The notes: generated from the sequence alone by a model not told the origin. A DNA stretch of 64,000 bases from Pseudomonas alkylphenolica (GCF_004025535.1 NZ_QJRG01000047.1:1110946-1174945); one strand, 5' to 3'; counted from the stretch's first letter, positions 23,194 through 31,444 are shown. Numbers and translations: made by a program.

Positions 23194-25445
23194 AGCGCGT
23201 ACCGACCGGCGGGTTGCTGCGGCGCCTGCTGCTGTTCATCCTGCTGTTCAGCCTGTGCTTTACCGTGCTGGCGAGCAGCGTGCAGCTGTATTTCGAGTAC
23301 CGACGCGAGATGCGCGACATCGACGCGCGCATGGCGCTGATTCGCGGCGGCTACCTGGCGAGCCTGGAGCGCAGCCTGTGGGACCTCGACCAGGAGCAGC
23401 TCAATGTGCAACTGCGCGGGCTGGTGGACTTTTCCGATGTCGCCCGAGTGCGCCTGAGCAGCACCGATTTCAACCTCCTGCAGGGTGAGGCGAACCCGCC
23501 GGGGCCGTTGCGCATCGAGCGCTTTGCCTTGGACTTTCAACCACCTTCGGGGCCGCTGCGGCACCTGGGTGAACTGGAAGTGAGCATTGATCTGGGCGCC
23601 GTGCATCGACGCCTGTTCGCCACCGGGCTGGCCAGCCTGTTGTGGATGAGTGTGTTCCTGTGCGGCCTGGCGGTGGCGTTATCGGGGTTGTTCTACCGCC
23701 TGGTAACGCGCCACCTGCAGGTGATGGCCGAATTTGCCCGGCGCATTGGTGCCGGCGACTGGCAAGAGCCGCTGCGCCTGGGCAAGCGGCGTTCGGCGCG
23801 CGCCGACGAAATCGATACCGTGGCCACTGCGCTGGAAGACATGCGTGGGGCGATTCTCAGTGATATCGAGCGGCGTGAACAAGATCGCCTGGCCTTGCAG
23901 GACAAGCGCGACGAGCTGCAGAGAATGGTCGAGCGCCGCACCGCCAGCCTGATGCGTGCCAAAGACGATGCTGAAGCGGCGAACCTGGCCAAATCACGCT
24001 TTCTGGCCACCATGAGCCATGAACTGCGCACTCCACTGAATGGCATTCTCGGCATGGCCGAGCTGTTGCGCGGTGCCGGACTGCACGGACAGGACAGCAA
24101 GCGCCTGGACGCCTTGTACAAAGCAGGTGAAGGCCTGCTGACCATCCTCAACGAAGTGCTGTATTTCGCCCGCCTGGAAGAGGGCGAAAGCCACCCGGAA
24201 GCCGTCGGTTTTTCCCTGCGCCAGTTGTGCGACGAAGTAATGACCCTGCTTGAGCCCCGGGCGCTGGGCAACCGCACAGCACTGTCGTGTGAAATCGATC
24301 CGCAGCTGGCGGCGCGTCAGCAAGGCGCGGAGCAATACCTGCGTCAGGTGCTGAGCAACCTGCTGGCCAACGCGATCAAGTTCACCAGTGCCGGGCAGGT
24401 AATGCTCAAGGTTCAGGTGCTGGGCGAGCAGAGCGACCGTCAGCAACTGCGGGTAAGCGTCAGTGACAACGGTATCGGCATCGCCCCGGCGATGCAGGCA
24501 AAGATCTTCGATCGTTTTGTCCAGGCCAGCGAGGCGGTAGCCCGGCAGTACGGCGGCACGGGTCTGGGCCTGGCGATCTGTAAACACCTGGTTGAGAAGC
24601 TGGGTGGGCGGATCGGGCTTGAAAGTGTCGAGGGGCAGGGTAGTTGTTTCTGGTTTGAGCTGGCATTGCAACGTTCAGGCCCAAGTGACATCGCGCAGCC
24701 TGTGGTGCCAGTGGTCCCTGCCCTGGACATTCTGGTGGTCGAGGACGTCGAGTTGAACCGCGAAGTGGTGCAGGGCCTGCTGCGCCGTGACGGCCATCGG
24801 GTGTGGCTGGCCGAGGAAGCCGAACAGGGGCGGGTGCTGTGCAGTCAACGGCGCTTCGACCTGATTCTGCTCGATGTGCATCTGCCGGGCATCAGCGGTG
24901 TCGAGCTGTGCCGGCAGATTCGCGCAACACCCGGGCCCAATCGCGATAGCCGCATATTGGCGCTTACCGCCAGCGTCCAGCCGGCGCTGGTCCGCAGCTA
25001 CCTGGATGCTGGCATGCAAGGCATTCTGGCCAAGCCGCTGAAGCTGGACAGTTTGCGCGAGGCGCTGGCGCAGGAGGCGCCGCTGGTCGAGGCGGTGCAG
25101 CTTGATCAGGTCATGGACTGGTCTTTGCTGGGCACCCATCGCAACCTGCTTGGCGAACAGAAGGTGCAGGGGCTGCTGTCGGTGTTACGCGAAGCCATCG
25201 AACAACACCAGGAGGCGCTCGGCGAAGCATTCAAAGCCAGTGACTGCACCGAGGTTGCCCACCTGGCACATCGCCTGGCCGGTAGCAGCGACTCGCTCGG
25301 CTTTCGCGGGCTGGCCAGCGCGTTGCGTGAGCTTGAAGAGGCGGCACTGTGCAACGACGCGGGCGCGATACAGCGCCTGGTGACGCCGATGACCCTGCAG
25401 ATGCAGCAGGCACTGCAGACCCTCGAACGCCTGTTGCAGGGCTGA
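23190..25445 (+). CDS. aruS: Hybrid sensor histidine kinase with receiver and Hpt domains (AruS)
   Basis: A 751-residue TorS/EvgS-style phosphorelay kinase. It has two membrane helices (about 8-35 and 145-175) around a periplasmic sensor domain, HAMP, a coiled coil, HisKA with FLATMSHELRTPLNGILGMAE, an HATPase domain (NLLANAIKFTSAG, GTGLGLAICKHLV), a receiver domain (phospho-Asp in LILLDVHLPGISG) and a C-terminal Hpt domain with the phosphoryl-carrying His in LAHRLAGSSDSLG. The relay His-Asp-His would then phosphorylate AruR. The start at 23190 is set by the ATGA overlap with the binding-protein gene; an earlier in-frame codon lies inside that gene. Confidence 0.9.
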   Translation: MKRVPTGGLLRRLLLFILLFSLCFTVLASSVQLYFEYRREMRDIDARMALIRGGYLASLERSLWDLDQEQLNVQLRGLVDFSDVARVRLSSTDFNLLQGEANPPGPLRIERFALDFQPPSGPLRHLGELEVSIDLGAVHRRLFATGLASLLWMSVFLCGLAVALSGLFYRLVTRHLQVMAEFARRIGAGDWQEPLRLGKRRSARADEIDTVATALEDMRGAILSDIERREQDRLALQDKRDELQRMVERRTASLMRAKDDAEAANLAKSRFLATMSHELRTPLNGILGMAELLRGAGLHGQDSKRLDALYKAGEGLLTILNEVLYFARLEEGESHPEAVGFSLRQLCDEVMTLLEPRALGNRTALSCEIDPQLAARQQGAEQYLRQVLSNLLANAIKFTSAGQVMLKVQVLGEQSDRQQLRVSVSDNGIGIAPAMQAKIFDRFVQASEAVARQYGGTGLGLAICKHLVEKLGGRIGLESVEGQGSCFWFELALQRSGPSDIAQPVVPVVPALDILVVEDVELNREVVQGLLRRDGHRVWLAEEAEQGRVLCSQRRFDLILLDVHLPGISGVELCRQIRATPGPNRDSRILALTASVQPALVRSYLDAGMQGILAKPLKLDSLREALAQEAPLVEAVQLDQVMDWSLLGTHRNLLGEQKVQGLLSVLREAIEQHQEALGEAFKASDCTEVAHLAHRLAGSSDSLGFRGLASALRELEEAALCNDAGAIQRLVTPMTLQMQQALQTLERLLQG

Positions 25446-25457
25446 TGTACAAAAAAC

Positions 25458-25506
25458 TTACGACTTTTTACATCTTCGATCTTTACGTACAACAGCACCT
25501 TACATC
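25458..25506 (+). promoter_or_regulatory. Tandem TTAC repeats, candidate AruR binding sites
   Basis: CTTACGACTT and TTTACATCTT stand directly in tandem with a 10-bp period (TTAC at 25458 and 25468); further TTAC copies occur at 25483 and 25500, and TTACATC occurs twice (25468-25474, 25500-25506). Ten-bp direct repeats are the usual layout for OmpR-family regulators. They lie between aruS and the permease, upstream of its leader ORF. Confidence 0.55.
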
Positions 25507-25511
25507 GCTTT

Positions 25512-25560
25512 CCAATAATCGACGCTAACCGCACTGCACGCGGTCTTCGACGCTTATTGG
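25512..25560 (+). promoter_or_regulatory. RNA stem covering the leader ORF ribosome site
   Basis: CCAATAA (25512-25518) pairs with TTATTGG (25554-25560), and inside, ACCGC (25528-25532) pairs with GCGGT (25540-25544), with an internal loop of repeated TCGACGC sequences. The 3' arm contains the first GG of the GGAG ribosome site of the leader ORF, so folding would block leader translation. Confidence 0.55.
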
Positions 25561-25571
25561 AGATAATAATA

Positions 25572-25640
25572 ATGAACCATCGTCAAGCTGATCGACCCTC
25601 GCGTTTTCGTATTTCCCCTTCGCACGTCAACCACTGTTGA
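25572..25640 (+). CDS. Arg-containing 22-codon leader ORF upstream of the permease
   Basis: An ATG with a GGAG ribosome site nine bases upstream opens a 22-codon frame ending TGA. The peptide begins MNHRQADRPSRFR and ends in His-Val-Asn-His-Cys. It holds four Arg codons (positions 4, 8, 11, 13; one is the rare CGA) and three His. Its stop codon overlaps the GAGG ribosome site of the permease (25639-25642), and a stem closed by the last leader codons covers that site. The layout is that of a regulatory leader peptide with translational coupling. Whether it responds to arginine is inference from the Arg codons and the operon's role. Confidence 0.6.
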   Translation: MNHRQADRPSRFRISPSHVNHC

Positions 25641-25644
25641 GGTG
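25623..25644 (+). promoter_or_regulatory. Hairpin covering the permease ribosome site
   Basis: CACGTCAAC (25623-25631) can pair with GTTGAGGTG (25636-25644) around a CACT loop, eight pairs with one G-G mismatch. The 3' arm contains the whole GAGG ribosome site of the permease. The 5' arm is made of the last leader codons, so a ribosome finishing the leader would open it. Confidence 0.55.
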
Positions 25645-25649
25645 CCGAC

Positions 25650-27053
25650 ATGACTGATTCGACCGAACGTAAAGGCATCCACCTGACACGGGCACTGAAA
25701 AGCCGGCATATCTTCATGCTGTCGCTGGGCGGCGTGATCGGTACCGGGCTGTTCATGGGCTCGGGGGTCACCATCAACCAGGGCGGGCCGGTGGGCGCGA
25801 TCCTGGCCTACCTGGTAGCAGGTTTCCTGATGTACCTGGTGATGGTCTGCCTGGGTGAGCTGTCGGTGCAGATGCCGGTATCCGGCTCGTTCCAGGCCCA
25901 CGCCACCAAGTACATCGGGCCAGCCACCGGTTTCATGATCGGCTGGGTGTACTGGATGAGCTGGGCGACCACGGTGGGGCTGGAGTTCACCGCCGCCGGC
26001 ATGCTGATGGTGCGCTGGTTCCCCGAGGTGCCGATCTGGTACTGGTCGGCGCTGTTCGTGGTGGTGCTGTTCGGCCTCAACGCCCTGGCGACCCGGGCCT
26101 TTGGTGAGGCCGAGTACTGGTTCTCGGGGATCAAGGTGGCGGCGATCCTCGGCTTCATCATTGTTGGCGTGCTGGTGATCTTCGGTGCCATTCCGCTGAC
26201 CAGCGGGGCGCCGGCGCCGATGATGAACAACCTGATCGGTGATTCGCTGTTCCCCAACGGCCTGTCGGCGGTGTTCGCGGTGATGATGACCGTGGTGTAT
26301 GCCTTCCAGGGCTGCGAGATCATGGGCGTGGCAGCGGGCGAGACCGATCAGCCGGAGAAGAGCATTCCGCGTGCTGTGCGCAACGTGGTGTTCCGCGTGT
26401 TGATCTTCTATGTGCTGGCGATTGTGGTGCTTTCGGCCATTGTTCCGTGGCAGCAGGCTGGGCTGATGGAAAGCCCGTTCGTGCAGGTGTTCGACATGGT
26501 CGGCATTCCCTACGCGGCCGACCTGATGAACTTTGTGATCCTCACGGCGATTCTGTCGGTGGGCAACTCGGGGCTGTATGCGTCGACGCGGATTCTCTGG
26601 GCAATGTCCAAGACCGGCATGGCGCCCAAGAGCCTGTCGCCGCTGAGCAGCCGCGGTGTACCGTTGCGGGCGCTGAGCATCACCCTGTGCTTTGCGCTGG
26701 TGTCGCTGATGACCAGCTTTGTCGCTGCCGACACCCTGTTCATGGTGCTGATGGCGGTGAGCGGGATGTCCGGCACGGTGACCTGGATCGTGATTGCTCT
26801 GGCTCAGTACCGCTTTCGCAAGGCGTTCCTGCGCGACGGCGGCAAATTGAGCGACCTCAAGTACCGGGCACCGTTGTATCCACTGGTGCCGCTGCTGTGC
26901 ATCACCCTGTGCAGCTCGCTGTTCGTGTTCCTGGCGCTGGATGAGACACAGCGGCCTTCGTTGTACTGGGGCTTTGGTTTTATCGCAGTGTGTTACGCGG
27001 CGTACTTCATGATTCACCGCAAGCGCCAGGTGGTGTTGGCGCCTTCGGTTTAA
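25650..27053 (+). CDS. Amino-acid permease of the aru locus (APC superfamily, AAT family)
   Basis: A 467-residue inner-membrane transporter with about 12 helices. The AAT-family signature (LKSRHIFMLSLGGVIGTGLF, then MGSGVTINQGGPVGAILAYL) and E-x-xxY segments (FQGCEIMGVAAGETDQPEKS) are clear. Lysine, arginine and S-methylmethionine permeases belong to this family. By position it corresponds, from memory, to P. aeruginosa PA4981 within the aru locus, so arginine or another basic amino acid is the likely substrate. Its translation start lies 10 bases after the stop of a leader ORF whose end overlaps its ribosome site. A strong terminator follows, making it a separate transcript from the catabolic genes. 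Confidence 0.9.
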   Translation: MTDSTERKGIHLTRALKSRHIFMLSLGGVIGTGLFMGSGVTINQGGPVGAILAYLVAGFLMYLVMVCLGELSVQMPVSGSFQAHATKYIGPATGFMIGWVYWMSWATTVGLEFTAAGMLMVRWFPEVPIWYWSALFVVVLFGLNALATRAFGEAEYWFSGIKVAAILGFIIVGVLVIFGAIPLTSGAPAPMMNNLIGDSLFPNGLSAVFAVMMTVVYAFQGCEIMGVAAGETDQPEKSIPRAVRNVVFRVLIFYVLAIVVLSAIVPWQQAGLMESPFVQVFDMVGIPYAADLMNFVILTAILSVGNSGLYASTRILWAMSKTGMAPKSLSPLSSRGVPLRALSITLCFALVSLMTSFVAADTLFMVLMAVSGMSGTVTWIVIALAQYRFRKAFLRDGGKLSDLKYRAPLYPLVPLLCITLCSSLFVFLALDETQRPSLYWGFGFIAVCYAAYFMIHRKRQVVLAPSV

Positions 27054-27061
27054 CAGCAACC

Positions 27062-27125
27062 CCGGGTGAGCGCTTCGCGCTCGTAATCCACCCGAGAACG
27101 CGACAGACGCCTGTCGCGTTTTTTT
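27062..27125 (+). terminator. Rho-independent terminator after the permease
   Basis: AACGCGACAG (27097-27106) pairs perfectly with CTGTCGCGTT (27111-27120) around ACGC, followed by a T run to 27125. Just upstream a nested hairpin, GAGCGC/GCGCTC inside CGGGTG/CACCCG (27063-27094), may help. Confidence 0.93.
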
Positions 27126-27206
27126 ATGCCTGTGGCAGTTGTGCGAAGTTGTAACAGCTGTTCTTGGGAAACAACTTAAATCTCTATAAAAATTATATAA
27201 AAACAG

Positions 27207-27238
27207 TTACTTGCACGATGTTTTTAATCTGTTACATC
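27207..27238 (+). promoter_or_regulatory. GTTAC repeats upstream of the catabolic operon
   Basis: GTTACTTG (27206-27213) and GTTACATC (27231-27238) lie 25 bases apart in a very AT-rich upstream region. TTACATC is the same heptamer found twice upstream of the permease, so AruR may act at both. The surrounding 27126-27332 is the promoter region of the crotonase-aruH operon; I cannot fix the -35/-10 elements. Confidence 0.4.
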
Positions 27239-27332
27239 AAAGATTTTGCCCGATTGTTTCCTTGTTGAACACTCGTTTAGTATGGCCTCAAGTCCTACCC
27301 CTCACGCCAACCACAATAATTCGAGGCCTCCC

Positions 27333-28124
27333 ATGACTACTTCCCCGTCACTGTTGAGCACTGTCGAAGCAGATGTCGCCTGGATCACCCTCAACCGTCC
27401 CGATCAGCGCAACGCGCTGGACATCCCCAGCCTGAAGAAGCTGCATGCCTTGCTCGATGACTGCAACGCCGACCCAGCGGTGCGGGTGGTGGTGCTGACC
27501 GGCAGCGGGCGCAGTTTCTGTGCCGGTGCAGACCTCGCCGAATGGGCTGAAGCCGAAGCCCGTGGCGCGCTGGAAAGCTACGGCTGGACCGAGACCGCCC
27601 ACGCTCTGATGCAACGCCTGCACAGCCTCGACAAACCGACGATTGCCGCCATCAACGGCACTGCCGTCGGTGCCGGGATGGATCTGACCCTGTGCTGCGA
27701 CCTGCGCGTGGCCGCCGCTTCGGCGCGTTTCAAGGCGGGTTACACCAGCATGGCCTACAGCCCTGACGCCGGGGCCAGTTGGCACCTGCCACGGCTGATC
27801 GGCAGCGAGCAAGCCAAGCGCCTGCTGTTCCTTGATGAGCTGTGGGGCGCGGAGCGCGCACTGGCCGCCGGGCTGGTCGGTGAGGTGTGCGCCGATGACC
27901 AGTTGCTGGCGGCGACTGCCGAACTGGCCGGGCGCCTGGCCAATGGCCCGACCTTCGCCTTCGCCCAGACCAAACGCCTGATGCGCGAGGGTGCTCAACG
28001 CACCCTCGGCGAACAGCTGCAGGCGGAACTGGCTGCTGGATTGCTGTGCGGACGCAGTGAGGATGGCAACGAGGCATTGCGTGCGGCGGTCGAAAGGCGC
28101 GCAGCAAAATTTGTTGGAAAATAA
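27333..28124 (+). CDS. Enoyl-CoA hydratase/isomerase family protein of the aru operon
   Basis: A 263-residue crotonase-fold protein. The oxyanion-hole loops are SFCAGADLAEW and INGTAVGAGMDLTLCCDLRV. In the second catalytic loop (SPDAGASWHLPRLIG) the positions of the hydratase glutamates are not occupied by Glu, so a simple hydratase mechanism is doubtful. It starts at 27333 (MTTSPSLL) with GAGG upstream. It is the first gene of an operon with acyl-CoA dehydrogenase, acyl-CoA synthetase, aruI and aruH; from memory it corresponds to PA4980. Probably acts on a CoA ester from arginine breakdown. Confidence 0.88.
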   Translation: MTTSPSLLSTVEADVAWITLNRPDQRNALDIPSLKKLHALLDDCNADPAVRVVVLTGSGRSFCAGADLAEWAEAEARGALESYGWTETAHALMQRLHSLDKPTIAAINGTAVGAGMDLTLCCDLRVAAASARFKAGYTSMAYSPDAGASWHLPRLIGSEQAKRLLFLDELWGAERALAAGLVGEVCADDQLLAATAELAGRLANGPTFAFAQTKRLMREGAQRTLGEQLQAELAAGLLCGRSEDGNEALRAAVERRAAKFVGK

Positions 28125-28155
28125 GTACTTACACAACCTTCTTCAGGAAAATTCC

Positions 28156-29316
28156 ATGAATTTCCAACTGACCCAAGAACAAGAAATGTTGGTGGAAGCG
28201 GTACGCAGTTTCGTTGCCAAGGAGCTGCTGCCCCACGAGGAAGCTGTCGATCGCGCCGATGAAGTGTCGCCGGAGCTGGCGGCGCAGATTCGCGGCAAGG
28301 CGATCGCTGCAGGTTTTTACGCGTTCAACATGCCCGAAGAAGTCGGTGGTGGCGGTCTCGACTACCTGTCCCAGGCATTGATCGAGCGTGAGCTGTCGAA
28401 AGTGTCGTGGGCGGTGCATGTATTTGTCGCGCGCCCGTCGAAGATTCTCATGGCCTGCAAGGGCGAGCAGATCAATGACTACCTGCTGCCGTGCATCCAG
28501 GGCGAGAAAGTCGACTGCTTTGCCTTGACCGAGCCGGGCGCCGGTTCCGACGCCAACGCAATCAAGACCCGTGCCGTGCGTGAAGGGGACGATTTCGTCC
28601 TCAACGGCAGCAAGCATTTCATCAGCCACGCCGGGCATGCCGATTTCGCCATCGTCTTTGCCGTGACCGACACCTATGAGCACAACGGCCGCAAGCGCAA
28701 CGCAGTCACCGCGTTCCTGGTCGACCGTGGTACCGCCGGCATGACCATTCGCCGCGGCCCCAAGTGCGTGAGCAACCGCGGCTATCACACCTACGAGCTG
28801 TTTTTCGACGATTGCCGCGTGCCGGCCAGCAAGGTGCTGGGCGAAGTGGGCAAGGGCTGGGAAGTGGCCAACGCCTGGCTCACCGCCGGGCGGGTGATGG
28901 TCGCGGCCAACTGCGTCGGCCAGGCTCAGCGCGCACTGGATGTCTCGCTGCAATGGGCGGCGGACCGCAAGCAGTTCGGCCAGCCGATCGGTACCTACCA
29001 GGGCGTGTCGTTCAAGCTGGCCGACATGGCCACGCAGATCCGTGCTGCCGAGCTGTTGACCCTGCACACCGCCTGGAAGATGGACCAGGGCAGCATGACC
29101 GACGGCGAGGCCGGTATGGCCAAGCTGTTTGCCAGTGAAGTGCTGGGCAAGGTCGCCGACGAAGCCGTGCAGATTTTCGGCGGCATGGGCCTGATGGATG
29201 AAGGCCCGGTCGAGCGGATCTGGCGCAATGCGCGGATCGAGCGGATCTGGGAGGGCACCTCGGAGATCCAGCGGCACATCATTTCCCGCGAACTGTTGCG
29301 CCCACTGTTGCGTTGA
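28156..29316 (+). CDS. Acyl-CoA dehydrogenase of the aru operon
   Basis: A 386-residue FAD-dependent acyl-CoA dehydrogenase. FALTEPGAGSDANAIKTRA is the first family signature, the C-terminal signature is QIFGGMGLMDEGPVERIWRN, and WEGTSEIQRHIISREL contains the conserved Glu region of the active site. It would introduce a double bond into an acyl-CoA and pass electrons to ETF. Start at 28156 (MNFQLTQEQEML) with AGGA upstream; the open frame further upstream overlaps the crotonase gene and is not used. It lies 31 bases after the crotonase gene and 18 before the acyl-CoA synthetase gene. Substrate unknown; a guanidino acyl-CoA is plausible. Confidence 0.93.
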   Translation: MNFQLTQEQEMLVEAVRSFVAKELLPHEEAVDRADEVSPELAAQIRGKAIAAGFYAFNMPEEVGGGGLDYLSQALIERELSKVSWAVHVFVARPSKILMACKGEQINDYLLPCIQGEKVDCFALTEPGAGSDANAIKTRAVREGDDFVLNGSKHFISHAGHADFAIVFAVTDTYEHNGRKRNAVTAFLVDRGTAGMTIRRGPKCVSNRGYHTYELFFDDCRVPASKVLGEVGKGWEVANAWLTAGRVMVAANCVGQAQRALDVSLQWAADRKQFGQPIGTYQGVSFKLADMATQIRAAELLTLHTAWKMDQGSMTDGEAGMAKLFASEVLGKVADEAVQIFGGMGLMDEGPVERIWRNARIERIWEGTSEIQRHIISRELLRPLLR

Positions 29317-29334
29317 TCGGGTCGGAGAACTCCT

Positions 29335-31434
29335 ATGTCGCAGTCGATTCGTGACAACCTCAAGCGCCTGCTGGCCCCACGTCATCTGGCCTTTGTCGGC
29401 GGACGCAGCATGGCCCGCGCGCTCAAGCGCTGTGCCGAAGGCGGTTATCAGGGCCAGATGTGGCTGGTGAACCCGCAGCACGACAGCATTGATGGCATCC
29501 CTTGCGTACGTAGCGTGGCCGAGTTGCCGTGCGGCCCGGACGCGGTGTTCATCGCTACCAACCGTGAACTGACGCTCACCTGCGTCGCCGAACTGGCCGC
29601 CATCGATGCCGGCGGGGCGATCTGCTACGCCTCGGGCTTTGCCGAAGCCGGGGCCGAAGGGCAGGCGCTGCAACAGCAACTGCTCAAGGCCGCCGGCACC
29701 ATGGCCTTGCTCGGCCCGAACTGCTACGGCCTGCTCGACTACCTGCACAGCAGTGCGCTGTGGCCGGTGGCACATGGCGGCAAGGCGGTGGACAAGGGCG
29801 TGGCGATCCTGACCCAGAGCGGCAACTTCGCCTACAACCTGTCGATGAGCGACCGCTCGTTGCCGGTGGCCTACATGGCCTCGGTCGGCAACCAGGCGCA
29901 GCTGGGCATCGCCGAACTGATGGATGTGCTGCTCGATGAGCCGCGGGTGACTGCCATCGGCCTGCACCTTGAAGGCCTGAAGAACGTGCCAGGCTTTGCC
30001 CGTGCGGCGCACAAGGCACTGGAGAAGGGCATTCCGATCATCGCCCTGAAAACCGGGGTGTCGCAGATTGGTGCCGAACTGGCCCTCAGTCATACCAGTT
30101 CGCTGTCCGGTTCCGATGCGCTCTACGACAGCCTGTTCCAGCGCCTGGGGGTGATCCGCGTCAGCGGCCCGGTGAGTTTCGCCGAAACCCTCAAGGCTGC
30201 CGCTTGTGGCAACCTGCCCAACGGCCGCAGCCTGATCGCCCTGGCCTGTTCCGGTGGTGATGCCGGGCTGATTGCCGACTACGCCGAACGCAACGACCTG
30301 AGCCTGCCCAAACTCGACATCAGTCAGGTCAATGAGCTGGCTCAGGTACTGCCGGCGTACGCCAACCTGGTCAACCCGCTGGACTTCACCACGGCCATCT
30401 GGGGCGACGGCGCCGCCCTTGAGCGCATGCTCGACAGCGCCCTGCGCAGCGAGGCCGATGCGGCCATGCTGGTGCTCGACTACCCGGCCGAATTTACGGG
30501 TGAGCGCAAGGAGTGCGACCTGCTGCTGGAACTGTACAGCGCCGCCCTCAAGCGCCACGGCAAGATCGGTTTTGTCACCTCGGCCTTCCCCGAGCTGCTG
30601 CCGGCCAGTGCCCGCGAACGCCTGCATGGCCATGGCATTGCGGCGCTGCAAGGGGTTGAGGATGGGCTGGCAGCCTGGGGGCGGATCGCCGCCTACCAGA
30701 GCCGTCGTCAGGCCTTGCTCGAACTCGGTGAATCGGCGCTGGTGCCGCTGTGCCCGCAAGCGCTGGCAGGTGAGGGCGAGTTGCTCAATGAGTGGGATTC
30801 CAAACAGGCATTGAAGGCTTTCGGCCTGCCGGTTCCCGCTGGCGTACTGAGCAGCGTCGAGCAGGCCGTCAAGGCTGCAGAGGCGCTGGGCTACCCCTTG
30901 GTACTCAAAGCCGTGAGTGCGCGATTGCCGCACAAGACCGAAGCCGGGGCCGTGGCGTTGAACCTGCGCGATGCGCAAGCGCTGGACAACGCGGTGCAGC
31001 AGATGCGCACACGCATTGGTGCGTATGCGCCGCATGTGGCGTTTGACCAGGTGCTGCTCGAACCGATGGCCAGCGCGCCACTGGCCGAGCTGATCGTCGG
31101 TATCAAGCGTGAAAACGACTTTGGCCTGGCCCTGGTAATCGGTGCTGGCGGCATCCTCGTCGAGTTGCTCAAGGACAGCAAGACCCTGCTGTTGCCGACC
31201 ACTGACGGCGCCATTCGCGCAGCCGTGCTCGGCTTGCGCAGCGCCAGTCTGCTGCAGGGCTTCCGAGGCCGCGAGCACGCTGACCTCGATGCCCTGGTCG
31301 CGGCGATTCGCGCCGTTGCCGACTACGCCTGCGAAAACGCCGGGCAACTGCTGGAACTGGATGTGAACCCATTAATGGTCGGTGCCCAGGGCACCACCGC
31401 GGTCGATGCGTTGATTCGCCTCGGCCAGGCGTAA
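29335..31434 (+). CDS. ADP-forming acyl-CoA synthetase (fused alpha-beta, acetate-CoA ligase family)
   Basis: A 699-residue single-chain NDP-forming acyl-CoA synthetase. The N-terminal CoA-binding domain (APRHLAFVGGRSMARALKRC), succinyl-CoA-ligase-like domain (GVAILTQSGNFAYNLSMSD) with the phosphohistidine region (ELALSHTSSLSGSDALYDSL) and C-terminal ATP-grasp domain (LGYPLVLKAVSARLPHKTEA, IKRENDFGLALVIGAGGILV) are in the usual order. It would activate an acid to its CoA ester using ATP. With the acyl-CoA dehydrogenase and crotonase of the same operon it could process 4-guanidinobutyrate, the acid formed downstream of AruI, or a related acid. Confidence 0.9.
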   Translation: MSQSIRDNLKRLLAPRHLAFVGGRSMARALKRCAEGGYQGQMWLVNPQHDSIDGIPCVRSVAELPCGPDAVFIATNRELTLTCVAELAAIDAGGAICYASGFAEAGAEGQALQQQLLKAAGTMALLGPNCYGLLDYLHSSALWPVAHGGKAVDKGVAILTQSGNFAYNLSMSDRSLPVAYMASVGNQAQLGIAELMDVLLDEPRVTAIGLHLEGLKNVPGFARAAHKALEKGIPIIALKTGVSQIGAELALSHTSSLSGSDALYDSLFQRLGVIRVSGPVSFAETLKAAACGNLPNGRSLIALACSGGDAGLIADYAERNDLSLPKLDISQVNELAQVLPAYANLVNPLDFTTAIWGDGAALERMLDSALRSEADAAMLVLDYPAEFTGERKECDLLLELYSAALKRHGKIGFVTSAFPELLPASARERLHGHGIAALQGVEDGLAAWGRIAAYQSRRQALLELGESALVPLCPQALAGEGELLNEWDSKQALKAFGLPVPAGVLSSVEQAVKAAEALGYPLVLKAVSARLPHKTEAGAVALNLRDAQALDNAVQQMRTRIGAYAPHVAFDQVLLEPMASAPLAELIVGIKRENDFGLALVIGAGGILVELLKDSKTLLLPTTDGAIRAAVLGLRSASLLQGFRGREHADLDALVAAIRAVADYACENAGQLLELDVNPLMVGAQGTTAVDALIRLGQA

Positions 31435-31444
31435 GGAGCACAAC

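Noticed and set aside
25554..27059. 501-codon open frame on the minus strand
   Set aside because: Opposite the permease gene; His/Gln-rich shadow.
27240..27332. 29-residue N-terminal extension of the aru-operon crotonase
   Set aside because: No ribosome site; GAGG and the family start are at 27333.
28129..31347. 1072-codon open frame on the minus strand
   Set aside because: It lies opposite acyl-CoA dehydrogenase and acyl-CoA synthetase genes and its protein has the Gln/His/Arg-rich composition of antisense frames in GC-rich DNA; no domain visible.
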